Below, piece after piece: positions 16,465-26,129 of a stretch of DNA of 64,000 nucleotides. The DNA is from Pseudomonas putida (lineage in GTDB: Bacteria > Pseudomonadota > Gammaproteobacteria > Pseudomonadales > Pseudomonadaceae). The DNA lies in contig NZ_CP029693.1 in assembly GCF_003228315.1 (NCBI RefSeq), forward strand, positions 1,550,001 through 1,614,000, written 5' to 3'. Position 1 is the stretch's first letter. Every line of letters begins with the position of its first letter. A program made the position numbers and the translations under genes. The notes under the pieces were generated by a model. It was given only the letters and a program-made list of their open reading frames with translations. It ran no database searches and had not been told where the DNA came from.

Positions 16465-16672
16465 TACAGGGACGGCCTGATGGCCCCTCGCCTCTACCCA
16501 GAAACCACCCCATCGCAGGTAATTTCCCCAATGTCGGGGCTACTTTCAGCAAGTCGGTTGCGAGGGTGGCGATCCAGGCCTATGGTCCAGACGAGGCAAT
16601 GCCGCGAACGTTGCGAAGACTCGCAGGCGATCGATGGCAAACCACCAAGGATCCCTGCAGTGAGGTGACGAT
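16465..16672. other. Leader region of the transsulfuration operon
   Basis: Together with the REPIN at its left this makes a gap of about 305 bp. It must hold the promoter of the following operon. I see no recognised riboswitch (no SAM or SAH aptamer pattern) and no additional gene. Confidence 0.5.
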
Positions 16673-18049
16673 ATGCCGAACGACTCCCGCCCTGCCGTGC
16701 TCGAACTGATTGGCAACACGCCGCTGGTGCGTGTCAGCCGTTTCGATACGGGCCCCTGTACCCTGTTTCTCAAGCTCGAATCGCAAAACCCCGGCGGTTC
16801 GATCAAGGACCGCATCGGTCTGGCGATGATCGATGCCGCCGAACGCGATGGCCGTCTCAAGCCCGGCGGCACCATCGTCGAAGCGACCGCCGGCAACACC
16901 GGCCTGGGCCTGGCCCTGGTGGGCCGGGCCAAGGGCTACCGCGTGGTGCTGGTGGTGCCGGACAAGATGTCCACGGAGAAAGTCCTGCACCTCAAGGCCA
17001 TGGGCGCCGAGGTGCACATCACCCGCTCCGATGTCGGCAAGGGTCACGCCGATTACTACCAGGACGTGGCCGCGCGGCTGGCCAGGGAAATTCCCGATGC
17101 GTTTTTCGCCGATCAGTTCAACAACCCGCACAACCCGCTGGCCCACGAGTGCAGCACCGCGCCGGAGATCTGGGCGCAGACCCAGCATGATGTCGACGCG
17201 ATTGTCGTCGGTGTCGGTTCCGCCGGCACCCTCACCGGCCTGACCCGTTTCTTCAAGCGGGTGCAACCGGACCTGGAAATGGTCCTGGCCGACCCGGTGG
17301 GTTCAGTGATGGCCGAGTACAGTCGCAGTGGCACCCTCGGCGCCCCCGGGTCCTGGGCGGTGGAAGGCATTGGCGAGGACTTCATTCCGTCGATCACCGA
17401 CCTGTCGAGTGTGCGTCACGCCTACTCGATCAGCGACGAAGAAAGCTTCGACCACGCCCGCCAGTTGCTGCGCAAGGAAGGCATTCTCGGCGGTTCGTCG
17501 ACCGGTACCCTGCTGGCGGCGGCGCTGCGTTATTGTCGCGAACAGACCGAGCCGAAACGGGTGGTCAGTTTCGTCTGCGATACCGGCACCCGTTACCTGT
17601 CGAAGGTCTACAACGATCAATGGATGTCCGATCAGGGCCTGCTGCAAAGCAAGCGCTATGACGACCTGCGCGACCTCATCGCCCGGCGCTTCGAGGATGG
17701 CCGGGTGATCAGCGTCGGCCCCGACGACACCCTACTCACCGCGTTCCAGCGCATGCGCCTGGCGGATGTCTCGCAACTGCCGGTGCTGGAGGACGGCAAG
17801 CGCCTGGTCGGGGTGATCGACGAATCCGACATCCTGCTGAACGTGCAGAGTGGCGATGCGCACTTTCGCATGACCGTCACCTGCGCCATGACCGACAAGC
17901 TGCAAACCCTGGCGCCCGATGCCAGCCGGGCGCAGCTCGAAGCGGTGCTCGACCGCGGGCTGGTGGCGATCATCGCCGACGCTTCAGGTTTCCACGGCCT
18001 GATTACCCGGGTCGACATGCTCAATCATCTACGGAGAACCCTTGCATGA
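16673..18049 (+). CDS. Cystathionine beta-synthase (PLP enzyme with CBS domains)
   Basis: The 458-residue enzyme condenses serine (or O-acetylserine) with homocysteine to cystathionine, the first step of reverse transsulfuration. The PLP Lys is Lys45 in NPGGSIKDRIG; the substrate loop EATAGNTGLGLAL and the phosphate-binding GVGSAGTLTG are fold-type II features. A C-terminal CBS-domain pair (about 335-455) distinguishes it from plain cysteine synthase. The GAGGTG ribosome site suits ATG 16673. Its stop overlaps the next gene's start by 4 bases (ATGA). Confidence 0.95.
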   Translation: MPNDSRPAVLELIGNTPLVRVSRFDTGPCTLFLKLESQNPGGSIKDRIGLAMIDAAERDGRLKPGGTIVEATAGNTGLGLALVGRAKGYRVVLVVPDKMSTEKVLHLKAMGAEVHITRSDVGKGHADYYQDVAARLAREIPDAFFADQFNNPHNPLAHECSTAPEIWAQTQHDVDAIVVGVGSAGTLTGLTRFFKRVQPDLEMVLADPVGSVMAEYSRSGTLGAPGSWAVEGIGEDFIPSITDLSSVRHAYSISDEESFDHARQLLRKEGILGGSSTGTLLAAALRYCREQTEPKRVVSFVCDTGTRYLSKVYNDQWMSDQGLLQSKRYDDLRDLIARRFEDGRVISVGPDDTLLTAFQRMRLADVSQLPVLEDGKRLVGVIDESDILLNVQSGDAHFRMTVTCAMTDKLQTLAPDASRAQLEAVLDRGLVAIIADASGFHGLITRVDMLNHLRRTLA

Positions 18050-19230
18050 GTCAGCACGATAAAGACGCCGCGCCCCGGGGCATCGCGACCCGGGTGATCC
18101 ACGCCGGCCAGACCCCGGACCCGACCACCGGGGCACTGATGCCGCCGATCTATGCCAACTCCACGTATTTGCAAGACAGCCCCGGCGTACACAAGGGCTT
18201 TGACTACGGCCGCTCGCACAACCCGACGCGCTTTGCCCTGGAACGCTGCGTGGCGGATCTGGAAGGCGGCACCCGGGGCTTCGCCTTCGCCTCGGGGCTG
18301 GCCACGATCTCCACGGTGCTGGAACTGCTCGAAGCCGGCTCCCACGTGGTCTCCGGCAATGATCTATACGGCGGCACCTTCCGCCTGTTCGACAAGGTCC
18401 GCCAGCGCAGCGCCGGGCACCGCTTCAGCTTCGTCGACCTGACCGACCTGTCGGCGTTCGAAGCGGCGTTGCAGGACGACACCCGCATGGTGATGATCGA
18501 GACGCCGAGCAACCCGCTGCTGCGCCTGTCGGATTTGGCCGCCATCGCTCGCATCTGCCGCGCCCGAGGGATTATCTGCGTGGCTGACAACACCTTCGCC
18601 AGCCCGTGGATCCAGCGTCCGCTGGAACTGGGTTTCGACATCGTGCTGCACTCGACCACCAAGTACCTGAACGGCCACTCCGACGTGATCGGCGGTATCG
18701 CTGTGGTCGGCCAGAACGCCGAACTGGCCGAACGCCTGGGCTTCCTGCAAAACGCCGTGGGCGCCATCGCCGGCCCGTTTGACGCCTTCCTCACCTTGCG
18801 CGGAGTGAAGACCCTGGCCCTGCGCATGGAACGCCACTGCAGCAATGCCCTGGACCTGGCGCAATGGCTGGAGCGCCAGCCACAGGTGAAGCGCGTCTAC
18901 TACCCCGGCCTGACGTCGCACCCGCAGCATGAGCTGGCGCGCAAACAGATGCATGGCTTCGGCGGGATGATTTCCCTGGACCTGAACACCGACCTCGCAG
19001 GCTCCCGGCGCTTTTTGGAAAGCGTGGAGATTTTCGCCCTGGCCGAAAGCCTGGGCGGCGTGGAAAGCCTGATCGAACACCCGGCGATCATGACCCACGC
19101 CACCATTCCGGCAGAGACTCGTGCGCAACTGGGGATTGGCGATTCGCTGATTCGGTTGTCGGTGGGGGTTGAGGATGTGGAGGACCTGCGGGCGGATCTG
19201 GCGCAGGCGCTGGCACAGATTGGCCAATGA
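18046..19230 (+). CDS. Cystathionine gamma-lyase / Cys-Met metabolism PLP enzyme
   Basis: The 394-residue fold-type I enzyme is expected to cleave cystathionine to cysteine, 2-oxobutyrate and ammonia. The PLP Lys is Lys206 in [27 protein letters not shown] and the C-terminal [13 protein letters not shown] motif define the family. Gamma-lyase, beta-lyase and gamma-synthase are hard to separate by sequence; translational coupling to cystathionine beta-synthase favours gamma-lyase. The pair makes cysteine from methionine-derived homocysteine. Confidence 0.94.
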   Translation: MSQHDKDAAPRGIATRVIHAGQTPDPTTGALMPPIYANSTYLQDSPGVHKGFDYGRSHNPTRFALERCVADLEGGTRGFAFASGLATISTVLELLEAGSHVVSGNDLYGGTFRLFDKVRQRSAGHRFSFVDLTDLSAFEAALQDDTRMVMIETPSNPLLRLSDLAAIARICRARGIICVADNTFASPWIQRPLELGFDIVLHSTTKYLNGHSDVIGGIAVVGQNAELAERLGFLQNAVGAIAGPFDAFLTLRGVKTLALRMERHCSNALDLAQWLERQPQVKRVYYPGLTSHPQHELARKQMHGFGGMISLDLNTDLAGSRRFLESVEIFALAESLGGVESLIEHPAIMTHATIPAETRAQLGIGDSLIRLSVGVEDVEDLRADLAQALAQIGQ

Positions 19231-19336
19231 CCTGTGGGAGCGAGCTTGCTCGCGATGGACGTCAACGATGACGCGGGCTATCTGGATGCACGCGGTGTCT
19301 GAGCGTTTTTCGCGAGCAGGCTCGCTCCCACAAGGG
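19231..19336. repeat. REPIN with extended centre
   Basis: Begins at the base after the gamma-lyase stop: CCTGTGGGAGCGAGCTTGCTCGCGATGG, centre with GTCAACGATGACGCG, and TCGCGAGCAGGCTCGCTCCCACAAGG. Confidence 0.86.
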
Positions 19337-19349
19337 GTTATTGGTGTGG

Positions 19350-19742
19350 TTAATCTTCGAAGCGGTCTGAACCTTCACGATCATGCTCGTAATGCCGGCC
19401 AACCGGAAACGCCGGCAACCACGCCTCACGCCGCACGGTCCAGCTTTCATAGGTAGGTGTGAGCTGGTCCGGCGCATCCAGCGCCCCCAGGTTCACTTCA
19501 ATCTCATCGTCAGTACGGTTGAACACCGAAGACCCGCACCGGGGGCAAAAACACCGTCCGGCGTAGTCTCGTGTTTCACCCTCGATGGTCACCGCGTCCT
19601 GGGGGAATATCGCCGATGCATGAAACAGCGCCCCATGGTATTTGCGGCAGTCCAGGCAATGGCACAAGCCCACCCGATAGGGCCGCCCCGTTGCCACGAT
19701 CCGGACATCGCCGCACAGGCAACCGCCGGTGAATCGGTCCAT
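19350..19742 (-). CDS. GFA (glutathione-dependent formaldehyde-activating/CENP-V) family protein
   Basis: The 130-residue zinc protein has the CENP-V/GFA cysteine pattern: Cys8 and Cys10 (GGCLCG), Cys27, Cys29 and Cys32 (CHCLDC), and Cys64, Cys66 and Cys69 (CFCPRC). Two zinc sites are expected. The family name implies S-hydroxymethylglutathione formation, but few members are proven enzymes. The start at 19742 (MDRFTGGCLC) is chosen because residues upstream derive from the REPIN. Confidence 0.9.
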   Translation of the reverse strand: MDRFTGGCLCGDVRIVATGRPYRVGLCHCLDCRKYHGALFHASAIFPQDAVTIEGETRDYAGRCFCPRCGSSVFNRTDDEIEVNLGALDAPDQLTPTYESWTVRREAWLPAFPVGRHYEHDREGSDRFED

Positions 19743-19768
19743 GGTGCGTCTCCTCTGCTTGCGAGTTC

Positions 19769-19861
19769 CCTGTGGGAGCGAGCCTGCTCGCGAAGGCGTC
19801 GGCACTTCCAGCATCAATGGCGACTGACCCACCGCCATCGCGAGCAGGCTCGCTCCTACAG
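19769..19861. repeat. REPIN, short centre
   Basis: CCTGTGGGAGCGAGCCTGCTCGCGAAGG and CCATCGCGAGCAGGCTCGCTCCTACAGG flank about 40 bp, between the GFA gene and the ABC permease gene. Confidence 0.87.
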
Positions 19862-19874
19862 GTTCTGCATGGCC

Positions 19875-20765
19875 TTACGGCTTGCGCGCCGGCATGCCCG
19901 GAACGCCGCCCAGCGCTTCGATCGGGTTCGCTTCAATGCCATCCTCGCGAACCACCGCCCGTGAAGTATAGGCCTGGCGCCGCTCGATCCAGCGCCGCAG
20001 GGCCAGCAGCAACGCACTGACGAAACCGTACATGACCGTGACGATGAACGCCGATTGCAGCAGCGATTGCGGGGCGAAGCTGGAGATCTGCTGGGACCTT
20101 CGCAGCAGCTCTTCGTACGGAATGATGTAGCCCAGCGACGTGTCCTGGACGATGGCCAGAATGGAACTGATCAACGCCGGCAACATCAGCTTGAGCGCCT
20201 GGGGCAAGACGATCCAGATCATCGCCTGGTGTTCGCGCATGCCGATCGACAGCGCCGCTTCGCGCTGTCCGCGTCCCAGCGAAAGAATGCCGGCGCGGAC
20301 GATCTCGGCGGTCATTGCGCTGTGGTGCAGCACCATGCCGAAGATCAGGTAACCCAGGGCCGACCAGTGCAAGCCGATCGAAGGCAGCAGGATGACCGTG
20401 AACAGGATCAGCAACAGCAGCGGGACCGCACGGAAGCAACCGATGTAGCTCGCCGCCAGCGTGCTCAGCCAAAGCCGGTCAGACAGACGCGCCAGCGCCA
20501 GGGGCACGGCGAGACTGAAGGCCAGCACCGTGCTGATTACCGCGGCCAGCAAAGTGGCCACAAGGCCATCGAACAGAAACTTCAGGGTCCCCGGATGCAG
20601 GAAGATTTTCCAGCGATGGGCGTCGAACTGACCGCTGGCATCCAGGCGATGCCCCACCGCATAGAGCAGGCCGAACAACAGCACCACGCCGATCACCGAG
20701 ATGATCCGGTTACGTCGTCTGGCGATCGGCCCCGGCGGTTCGTAAAGCAGGTTATCGGCGTTCAT
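19875..20765 (-). CDS. Amino-acid ABC transporter permease (second subunit)
   Basis: The 296-residue inner-membrane protein has an N-terminal helix near residue 22, a periplasmic segment and about five more helices. The cytoplasmic EAA-type loop REAALSIGMREHQAMIWIVLPQA contacts the ATPase. It belongs to the HisM/GlnP group for polar amino acids. Its start overlaps the stop of the preceding permease by 4 bases. With binding protein and ATPase encoded upstream it completes an importer, probably for acidic or amide amino acids. Confidence 0.94.
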   Translation of the reverse strand: MNADNLLYEPPGPIARRRNRIISVIGVVLLFGLLYAVGHRLDASGQFDAHRWKIFLHPGTLKFLFDGLVATLLAAVISTVLAFSLAVPLALARLSDRLWLSTLAASYIGCFRAVPLLLLILFTVILLPSIGLHWSALGYLIFGMVLHHSAMTAEIVRAGILSLGRGQREAALSIGMREHQAMIWIVLPQALKLMLPALISSILAIVQDTSLGYIIPYEELLRRSQQISSFAPQSLLQSAFIVTVMYGFVSALLLALRRWIERRQAYTSRAVVREDGIEANPIEALGGVPGMPARKP

Positions 20766-21394
20766 CGCACCACCGCCATTTTTTGTTCCAGGAAGCGGAA
20801 GAACAGGCCCGCCGGCAGGGTCAGCAGGAAATAGGCCGCCATGGCGCCGAGGAAGGTCGGTACCGCCAAAGCAGTGTCGAAGTTGATCTTCTGCGCGGTG
20901 TAGGTGATGTCCGCCACCCCGATCGCCGCGCCGATGGCCGACGCCTTGATCTGGATGATGAACAGATTGCCCAGTGGCGCGATCACCGATTGCACCGCCT
21001 GGGGCAGCACCACTTCACCGAGGATCTGGTCGAAACGCATGCCGATGCTGCGCGCGGCTTCGACCTGCCCGATCGGCACGGTATTGATACCCGCACGCAC
21101 CACCTCACAGATCCACGCCGCGCTGTACAGCCCGAGGACCAGCACGGTGGAAGTGAACAGCGAGTACATGAAACCCAGCTTCGGCAGGCCGAAGGTGAAC
21201 AGCAGCAACAGCGCCAGCAGCGGCATCATCCGCATCAGTTCTACGTAGCTGCTGGCAAACCAGCGAAAGGGTGGCCACGGGCTCACCCTCATGATTGCCA
21301 GCAGCAGCCCGAGAACGATCGCAATGGCGAAGGACAGCAGGGTCAGCTGTATGCTGACCCCGATCCCCCCCAGAAAGCGTTCGATATACGACAT
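20762..21394 (-). CDS. Amino-acid ABC transporter permease (first subunit)
   Basis: The 210-residue HisM/GlnP-type membrane subunit has about five helices and the EAA loop QVEAARSIGMRFDQILGEVVLPQA. It is paired with the downstream permease as a heterodimer. It follows the binding-protein gene by 21 bases and overlaps the next gene, so the three are translated as one unit. Confidence 0.94.
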   Translation of the reverse strand: MSYIERFLGGIGVSIQLTLLSFAIAIVLGLLLAIMRVSPWPPFRWFASSYVELMRMMPLLALLLLFTFGLPKLGFMYSLFTSTVLVLGLYSAAWICEVVRAGINTVPIGQVEAARSIGMRFDQILGEVVLPQAVQSVIAPLGNLFIIQIKASAIGAAIGVADITYTAQKINFDTALAVPTFLGAMAAYFLLTLPAGLFFRFLEQKMAVVR

Positions 21395-21415
21395 CAGGTT
21401 CGCCTCGACCGGTTC

Positions 21416-22258
21416 TTATTGTTCAATCACCGGCACCTGCGGTGCGCCCAGTCCCTCTTCCAGGTCCTTGCCGTACATTTCCTTCCACTGGCCATTGGCA
21501 ATGGAGGCGCTCAACTGGCTGTTGAGCCAGTCACGCCAGGTGGTGTCTTCCTTGATCACGGCAATGCCGTAAGGCTCCTCGGTGAACGGCGCGCCGACCA
21601 CGCGCATTTTTCCGGGCTGGCGCATGGATTCGCCGACCAGGGTGGCACCGTCGTCGACATAGGCGTCGAAGCGTTTGTCGATCAGCCCTTCGACGCAGGC
21701 CGAGGCGTCGCTGAAGGTGACGATTTTCGCGGTCGGTGCCAGTGGCTTGAGGTTGCGCTCCACGGTGGTGCCGCTCAGGACGCAGACGGTCTTGCCATCC
21801 AGGTCGGCGGTTTTCTTGATCGACTGATCATCTGCACGCACCAGCGAATCCTGTCCGGCCAGGTAGTACGGGCCGGCGAAGCCGATGACCTTCTTGCGCT
21901 CATCGGTCACGGTCATGGTGGCGATGACCATGTCGACCCGCTTGTTCTCCACCAGCGGGATACGGTTTTCCGGGGTGGTGCTGACCCATTCGATATTGTC
22001 TTCGGAGCCGGTGAGTTTCTTCGCCAGCATCCGCGCCAGATCAGCCTCGAAGCCCTCGACGTCACCGGTCATGGGGTTGCGCGAAGAGAACATCAGGGTG
22101 TTGAGCGAGCTGCCCACCACCAACTTGCCGCGCTGCTGGATCTTGGCCATGGTCGAATCGGCCGGGAACTGCTCAGCGGTGGAGGCCGATGCGAACGAGG
22201 CGAAGATGCAGGAAGCCAGGAGGGAGACGCCGAAGGAAACGATTCGATTTGAACGCAT
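21416..22258 (-). CDS. Amino-acid ABC transporter substrate-binding protein (GltI-like)
   Basis: The 280-residue periplasmic protein has a signal peptide (cleavage near ASFASA-ST). Features GKLVVGSS, GFEADLARMLAKKL, TPENRIPLVENKRVDMVIATMTVTDERKKVIGFAGPYY are typical of the polar amino-acid family 3 binding proteins that bind glutamate, aspartate or their amides. AGAGAG precedes the ATG. The linked asparaginase gene makes aspartate/asparagine a reasonable guess for the ligand (inference). Confidence 0.93.
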   Translation of the reverse strand: MRSNRIVSFGVSLLASCIFASFASASTAEQFPADSTMAKIQQRGKLVVGSSLNTLMFSSRNPMTGDVEGFEADLARMLAKKLTGSEDNIEWVSTTPENRIPLVENKRVDMVIATMTVTDERKKVIGFAGPYYLAGQDSLVRADDQSIKKTADLDGKTVCVLSGTTVERNLKPLAPTAKIVTFSDASACVEGLIDKRFDAYVDDGATLVGESMRQPGKMRVVGAPFTEEPYGIAVIKEDTTWRDWLNSQLSASIANGQWKEMYGKDLEEGLGAPQVPVIEQ

Positions 22259-22297
22259 GGTTGTTCTCTCTTTTTATTGTGATGTCGGTTGAGTGGA

Positions 22298-23062
22298 TCA
22301 GTGTGCAAGAACCTTGGACAGAAACTCGCGGGCGCGCTCCGAACGAGGCGCGCTGAAGAAGGTTTCCGGGGGCGCGCTTTCGACGATCCGCCCGGCGTCC
22401 ATGAAAATGATCCGGTCGGCGGCGGAGCGCGCAAACCCCATTTCATGGGTGACCACCACCATGGTCATGCCGGTGCGGGCCAGGTCGACCATGACCTTGA
22501 GCACCTCGTTGACCATTTCCGGGTCGAGCGCCGAGGTCGGCTCATCGAACAGCATCACGCTGGGCTTCATCGCCAGCGAACGGGCCAGTGCGACGCGCTG
22601 TTGCTGGCCGCCCGACAGTTCAGCGGGATAGGACTTGCCCTTGTGCCCCAGGCCCACCTGATCGAGCAGCTGCATGGCCCAGGCGTCGGCCTCGGCGCCG
22701 CGCATGCCAAGGACCTTGCGCGGCCCCATGGCGACGTTCTGCATGGCGGTGCGATGGGAAAACAGGTTGAAGCTCTGGAACACCATCCCGACCTTGGCGC
22801 GCATTTTTGCCAGTGCCCCGCCCTCTTCCGGCAGGCGTTCGCCGTGCAGGAAAATCTCGCCACTGGTGATGGTTTCCAGACGGTTGATGCAGCGGCACAG
22901 GGTCGATTTGCCGGAACCGGACGGGCCGATGATCACCACCACTTCACCGGGCTGCACCTCCAGGTCGACGTCAAACAGCACCTGCTGGCTGGCGAAGAAC
23001 TTGTTGACGGCGCGCAGCGAGATGGCGGGGACCGGCTGATTTTGCGAGTGAGTCGAAAGCAT
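22298..23062 (-). CDS. Amino-acid ABC transporter ATP-binding protein
   Basis: The 254-residue ATPase has Walker [10 protein letters not shown] (46-54), Q-loop FQSFNLF, signature LSGGQQQR (149-156), Walker B VMLFDEP (169-175) and the switch His in VTHEMGFAR, as in the GlnQ/GltL group. The ATG at 23062 gives the family N-terminus; the 44 upstream residues are extraneous. It lies 39 bases before the binding-protein gene and 50 bases after the asparaginase gene. Confidence 0.95.
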   Translation of the reverse strand: MLSTHSQNQPVPAISLRAVNKFFASQQVLFDVDLEVQPGEVVVIIGPSGSGKSTLCRCINRLETITSGEIFLHGERLPEEGGALAKMRAKVGMVFQSFNLFSHRTAMQNVAMGPRKVLGMRGAEADAWAMQLLDQVGLGHKGKSYPAELSGGQQQRVALARSLAMKPSVMLFDEPTSALDPEMVNEVLKVMVDLARTGMTMVVVTHEMGFARSAADRIIFMDAGRIVESAPPETFFSAPRSERAREFLSKVLAH

Positions 23063-23112
23063 GATTGGTGATCTGCCCCTAAGTCTGATGTGTGCCCGGC
23101 AGGCATCCTGTA

Positions 23113-24135
23113 CTAGACGAACTTCAATTGCACCGTGGCTTTCAATTGGCCCGCGCGCTCGCCGTTGTAGCTCTTGATCACCGGGTCGGCCCACGGGGCC
23201 AACAGCGGATTATCGCTGTCCACCTCCAGCACGCCCAGTTGCTTGAGCACGGCAATGGTCACGGCGAACACGCTGGGGAAATCGCCATCGCTGACTTTCA
23301 CCGCCACACCCAGGCCACGGCTGCGGATCCCGACCGTCTGCAAGCCATCGGCACCGGTCTTCGCGACCCAGTCGCCATTGGAAGCCAAGGTGATCCCCAG
23401 GTCGGCGCGTCCGGTGCCCGAGACCATTTGCGGATGGCTGCGCATGGCATCGAACAAACGCTTGAGTATCGGTTCGAGGCTGGCATCGCCACCGCCATCG
23501 CCGCTGGCCAGGCGCGCCCACATCAAGGCCAGGCGCGACAACGGCATACCCAGATTCGGCGCATTGCAGCCGTCGGTGCCGGTCCATAAGCCTTTTTCCG
23601 GTACACCGCTCAGGGAGGCGACGACGCGCTGAATATCACGCTGCAAGGCATGATCGGGGGACAGATAGGTCTCGCTGGGCAAGCCATGCAGGCGGCAATA
23701 AGCGAGGAACCCGCTGTGCTTGCCGGAGCAGTTGTGGTGACGCTGGTCGTAGCGGAAACCGGCGGGCGGCAGGTTGTCCAGACCGTAGATGTCCGGCAGG
23801 TGGCAGCCACAGCCGAGGTCGGTGCAGGTATGCCCGATTTTCGAGAGCATGCTGCTCACGGCATTCGCGTGAGTGTCTTCCCCGGAGTGACTGGCGCACA
23901 TCAGGGCGACTTGATCGTCGGAGAAACCGAAGTGCTCCACCCCGCCGTCGCGAACGAACGGAATGGCCTGAAAGGGCTTGAGCGTCGAACGGGAAAACAT
24001 CATTGCGCCAGGATCGCCGGCATACGCCAGCAAGGAGCCCTGGTGATCGACCACGGCCACCGAGCCCCAGTGGATGCGCTCCACGTGCTCGTTTCGGGTA
24101 GCTATGGCCAGTGGAACGTGTGCGGGAAAATCCAT
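23113..24135 (-). CDS. Asparaginase (type II thermolabile-like, PF06089 family)
   Basis: The 340-residue protein belongs to the rhizobial-type asparaginase family, which is unrelated to the E. coli AnsB fold. Visible family features are the serine- and lysine-rich segments [42 protein letters not shown] and [20 protein letters not shown]. The expected reaction is hydrolysis of asparagine to aspartate and ammonia in the cytoplasm. ATG 24135 is chosen over the upstream Met at 24222. It is the first gene of the operon with the amino-acid importer and is divergent from a LysR gene. Confidence 0.9.
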   Translation of the reverse strand: MDFPAHVPLAIATRNEHVERIHWGSVAVVDHQGSLLAYAGDPGAMMFSRSTLKPFQAIPFVRDGGVEHFGFSDDQVALMCASHSGEDTHANAVSSMLSKIGHTCTDLGCGCHLPDIYGLDNLPPAGFRYDQRHHNCSGKHSGFLAYCRLHGLPSETYLSPDHALQRDIQRVVASLSGVPEKGLWTGTDGCNAPNLGMPLSRLALMWARLASGDGGGDASLEPILKRLFDAMRSHPQMVSGTGRADLGITLASNGDWVAKTGADGLQTVGIRSRGLGVAVKVSDGDFPSVFAVTIAVLKQLGVLEVDSDNPLLAPWADPVIKSYNGERAGQLKATVQLKFV

Positions 24136-24319
24136 GTGATCTCGATACTCCAAAGATTGCCCCGTGGACCAAGGTTGCTGCGGGGCGAATACGGGGTCGG
24201 TGGTGATGAACGACGTGCGCACTTCGATCGAAAATGAGTCTATATTCCAGCAAATACCGATGGAATATCATGAAACAGAATTCGGTTTTGCATCCCACGC
24301 AAAGGCAATCACTTCAACC

Positions 24320-25318
24320 ATGACGTCTGAAACGACACGTATCGATCACCTGGGGGTCATGAGGGCTCTGGTCAAAGTGGTGGAATTGGGCACCTTTTCC
24401 GCGGCGGCCCGGGAGATGCACGTCTCCCCTTCGACCTTGACCCGGATGATTTCGGCACTGGAAAAATCGCTGGGCACCACCCTGCTGCACCGCACCACGC
24501 ACATCGTCGCGCTCACGGAAGCGGGCCAGATCTACCACGCGCGGGCGTTGTCGATGATCGCGGACCTGGACGACACCTTGCGTGTCGTCAGCGATCTCAA
24601 CCTGGCCCCCAGCGGCCCGTTGAAACTGGTCTCACCGGTGGCGTTCGGCAGGCGCTTTCTGGCGCCGCTGATCGCCCCCTTCCTGCAGATGTACCCGGGG
24701 ATCCAGATGGACCTGCGCCTGACCGACAACCACAACGACATGATCGTCGGCGGCTTCGACCTGGATATCCATGAAGGGGAAAATCATCTGGAGAACCTGA
24801 TCGCCTGGCCGATCAGTCGCAACGATTCACTGTTGTGTGCGTCCCCCGACTACCTGGCGCGTTGCGGCCATCCCGCCACACCGGCCGAGCTGAGCGCTCA
24901 TAATTGCCTGATCTACCTGCACCCCGACGCCGACCCCCATTGGTACTTCACCCAGGGCGAAGTGAAGCATTCGATTTTTCCCAAGGGCAACCTGCAGTCG
25001 GACAACTCCGAGCTGCTGCTCGAAGCGGCCTGCGGCGGCCTGGGCATCGCCGAATTCGAAATCTGGCTGGTGCGCGACTTGCTGCTCAGTGGAGAACTGC
25101 AGATCGTGCTGCCGGACTATCGATTCGTAAACTCGCTGACCGGCAGGCAGATCTACATGGCCTACCTGCCCAACCGGCGCTACTCCACCAAGGTTCGGGT
25201 GCTGCGCGAGTTTCTCGAAACACGCTTGAAGGGCATTGGTGAATTGCCGCCGGAGCTGTTTCGGCCAGATGTGGATCAGCCCATCGCTGATGACCCCATC
25301 CGGCCTTCGGCAGAGTGA
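24320..25318 (+). CDS. LysR family transcriptional regulator
   Basis: The 332-residue protein has an N-terminal helix-turn-helix (MRALVKVVELGTFSAAAREM...LTRMISALEK) and a LysR effector domain. Its C-terminal tail rich in Pro and Asp is slightly long for the family. Start at 24320 (MTSETTRIDH); the frame is open upstream to 24164 but that part overlaps the divergent promoter. It probably controls the asparaginase/importer operon (inference from the divergent layout). It is convergent with the creatininase gene, with stop codons 3 bases apart. Confidence 0.9.
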   Translation: MTSETTRIDHLGVMRALVKVVELGTFSAAAREMHVSPSTLTRMISALEKSLGTTLLHRTTHIVALTEAGQIYHARALSMIADLDDTLRVVSDLNLAPSGPLKLVSPVAFGRRFLAPLIAPFLQMYPGIQMDLRLTDNHNDMIVGGFDLDIHEGENHLENLIAWPISRNDSLLCASPDYLARCGHPATPAELSAHNCLIYLHPDADPHWYFTQGEVKHSIFPKGNLQSDNSELLLEAACGGLGIAEFEIWLVRDLLLSGELQIVLPDYRFVNSLTGRQIYMAYLPNRRYSTKVRVLREFLETRLKGIGELPPELFRPDVDQPIADDPIRPSAE

Positions 25319-25321
25319 TGA

Positions 25322-26077
25322 TTACTGCTGGCCCGCTTTCGCTTCCCGGCTGAACGCCGCCACTTCCTTGACCAGCCCCTGCGCCGCGAGCATCACCAGC
25401 TCGCGGCCTTTTTCCGGAGTGGCCAGCGCCGGGTCGGAGCCCATGCGGCCGTCCGGGTGGCGGGCGCGGAAGTCCGCTGCTTCACGGATCGGCCCCCAGT
25501 TGGCGATCTGCGGCGAGTAGTCGGCGGTCTTGATCGAATCCGGATAGGCCCACTGGGTGATGGCGATTTCCGACGGTGTGGCATGCACGCCGTGGCCGGT
25601 GGGGAACTGTTGCTTGGCCAGTTCATTCACGCCTTCCAGATCCCACCAGTTGCACAGCTTCAAGGCGAAGCCGGCCGGGCGACGGGCGAAGCTGGCTTCG
25701 GCGTAGATTTCCGAGAAGGCCGCCTCAATCGACGCCACGTTACCGCCGTGACCATTGAGGAACAGGATCTTCTCGAAGCCGTGGGCCGCCAGCGAACGCA
25801 CCCAGTCGCCAATTGCCGCCATGAAGGTCGAAGGACGCAGGGAAATGGTGCCGGGGAAACCGAGATGGTGTTGCGCCATGCCGATATTGAAAGTGGGCGC
25901 AATCAGGATGTCCGCGTCTTGCTGGGCCTGGCGGGCGATGATTTCCGGGCACATCCAGTCGGTACCCAACAGCCCGGTGGGGCCGTGTTGCTCATTGGAG
26001 CCGATGGGAATCACGATGGTGCGGCTGCGTTGGAGAAACTGGTCGATTTCGGCCCAGGTGGACATGTATAGCAGCAT
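25322..26077 (-). CDS. Creatininase-family amidohydrolase
   Basis: The 251-residue metal enzyme has the family ligands in GSNEQHGP (Glu29, His31), the Asp40 of LGTD, the NGHGGN loop and the GVHATPSE segment. The family includes creatinine amidohydrolase and formamide-forming deformylases such as ArfB, acting on cyclic or linear amides. The substrate is unknown. It lies 52 bases after the MFS transporter gene on the same strand, suggesting that an amide imported by that carrier is hydrolysed here. Confidence 0.9.
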   Translation of the reverse strand: MLLYMSTWAEIDQFLQRSRTIVIPIGSNEQHGPTGLLGTDWMCPEIIARQAQQDADILIAPTFNIGMAQHHLGFPGTISLRPSTFMAAIGDWVRSLAAHGFEKILFLNGHGGNVASIEAAFSEIYAEASFARRPAGFALKLCNWWDLEGVNELAKQQFPTGHGVHATPSEIAITQWAYPDSIKTADYSPQIANWGPIREAADFRARHPDGRMGSDPALATPEKGRELVMLAAQGLVKEVAAFSREAKAGQQ

Positions 26078-26129
26078 CTGAGTTCTCTCTTTCAAGGGTT
26101 GCTTGGAGGTGTAGTCGAGCGTTGGCGGA

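Noticed and set aside
16465..16672. Possible SAM or SAH riboswitch before cystathionine beta-synthase
   Set aside because: No arrangement of stems or conserved bases of those aptamers could be recognised.
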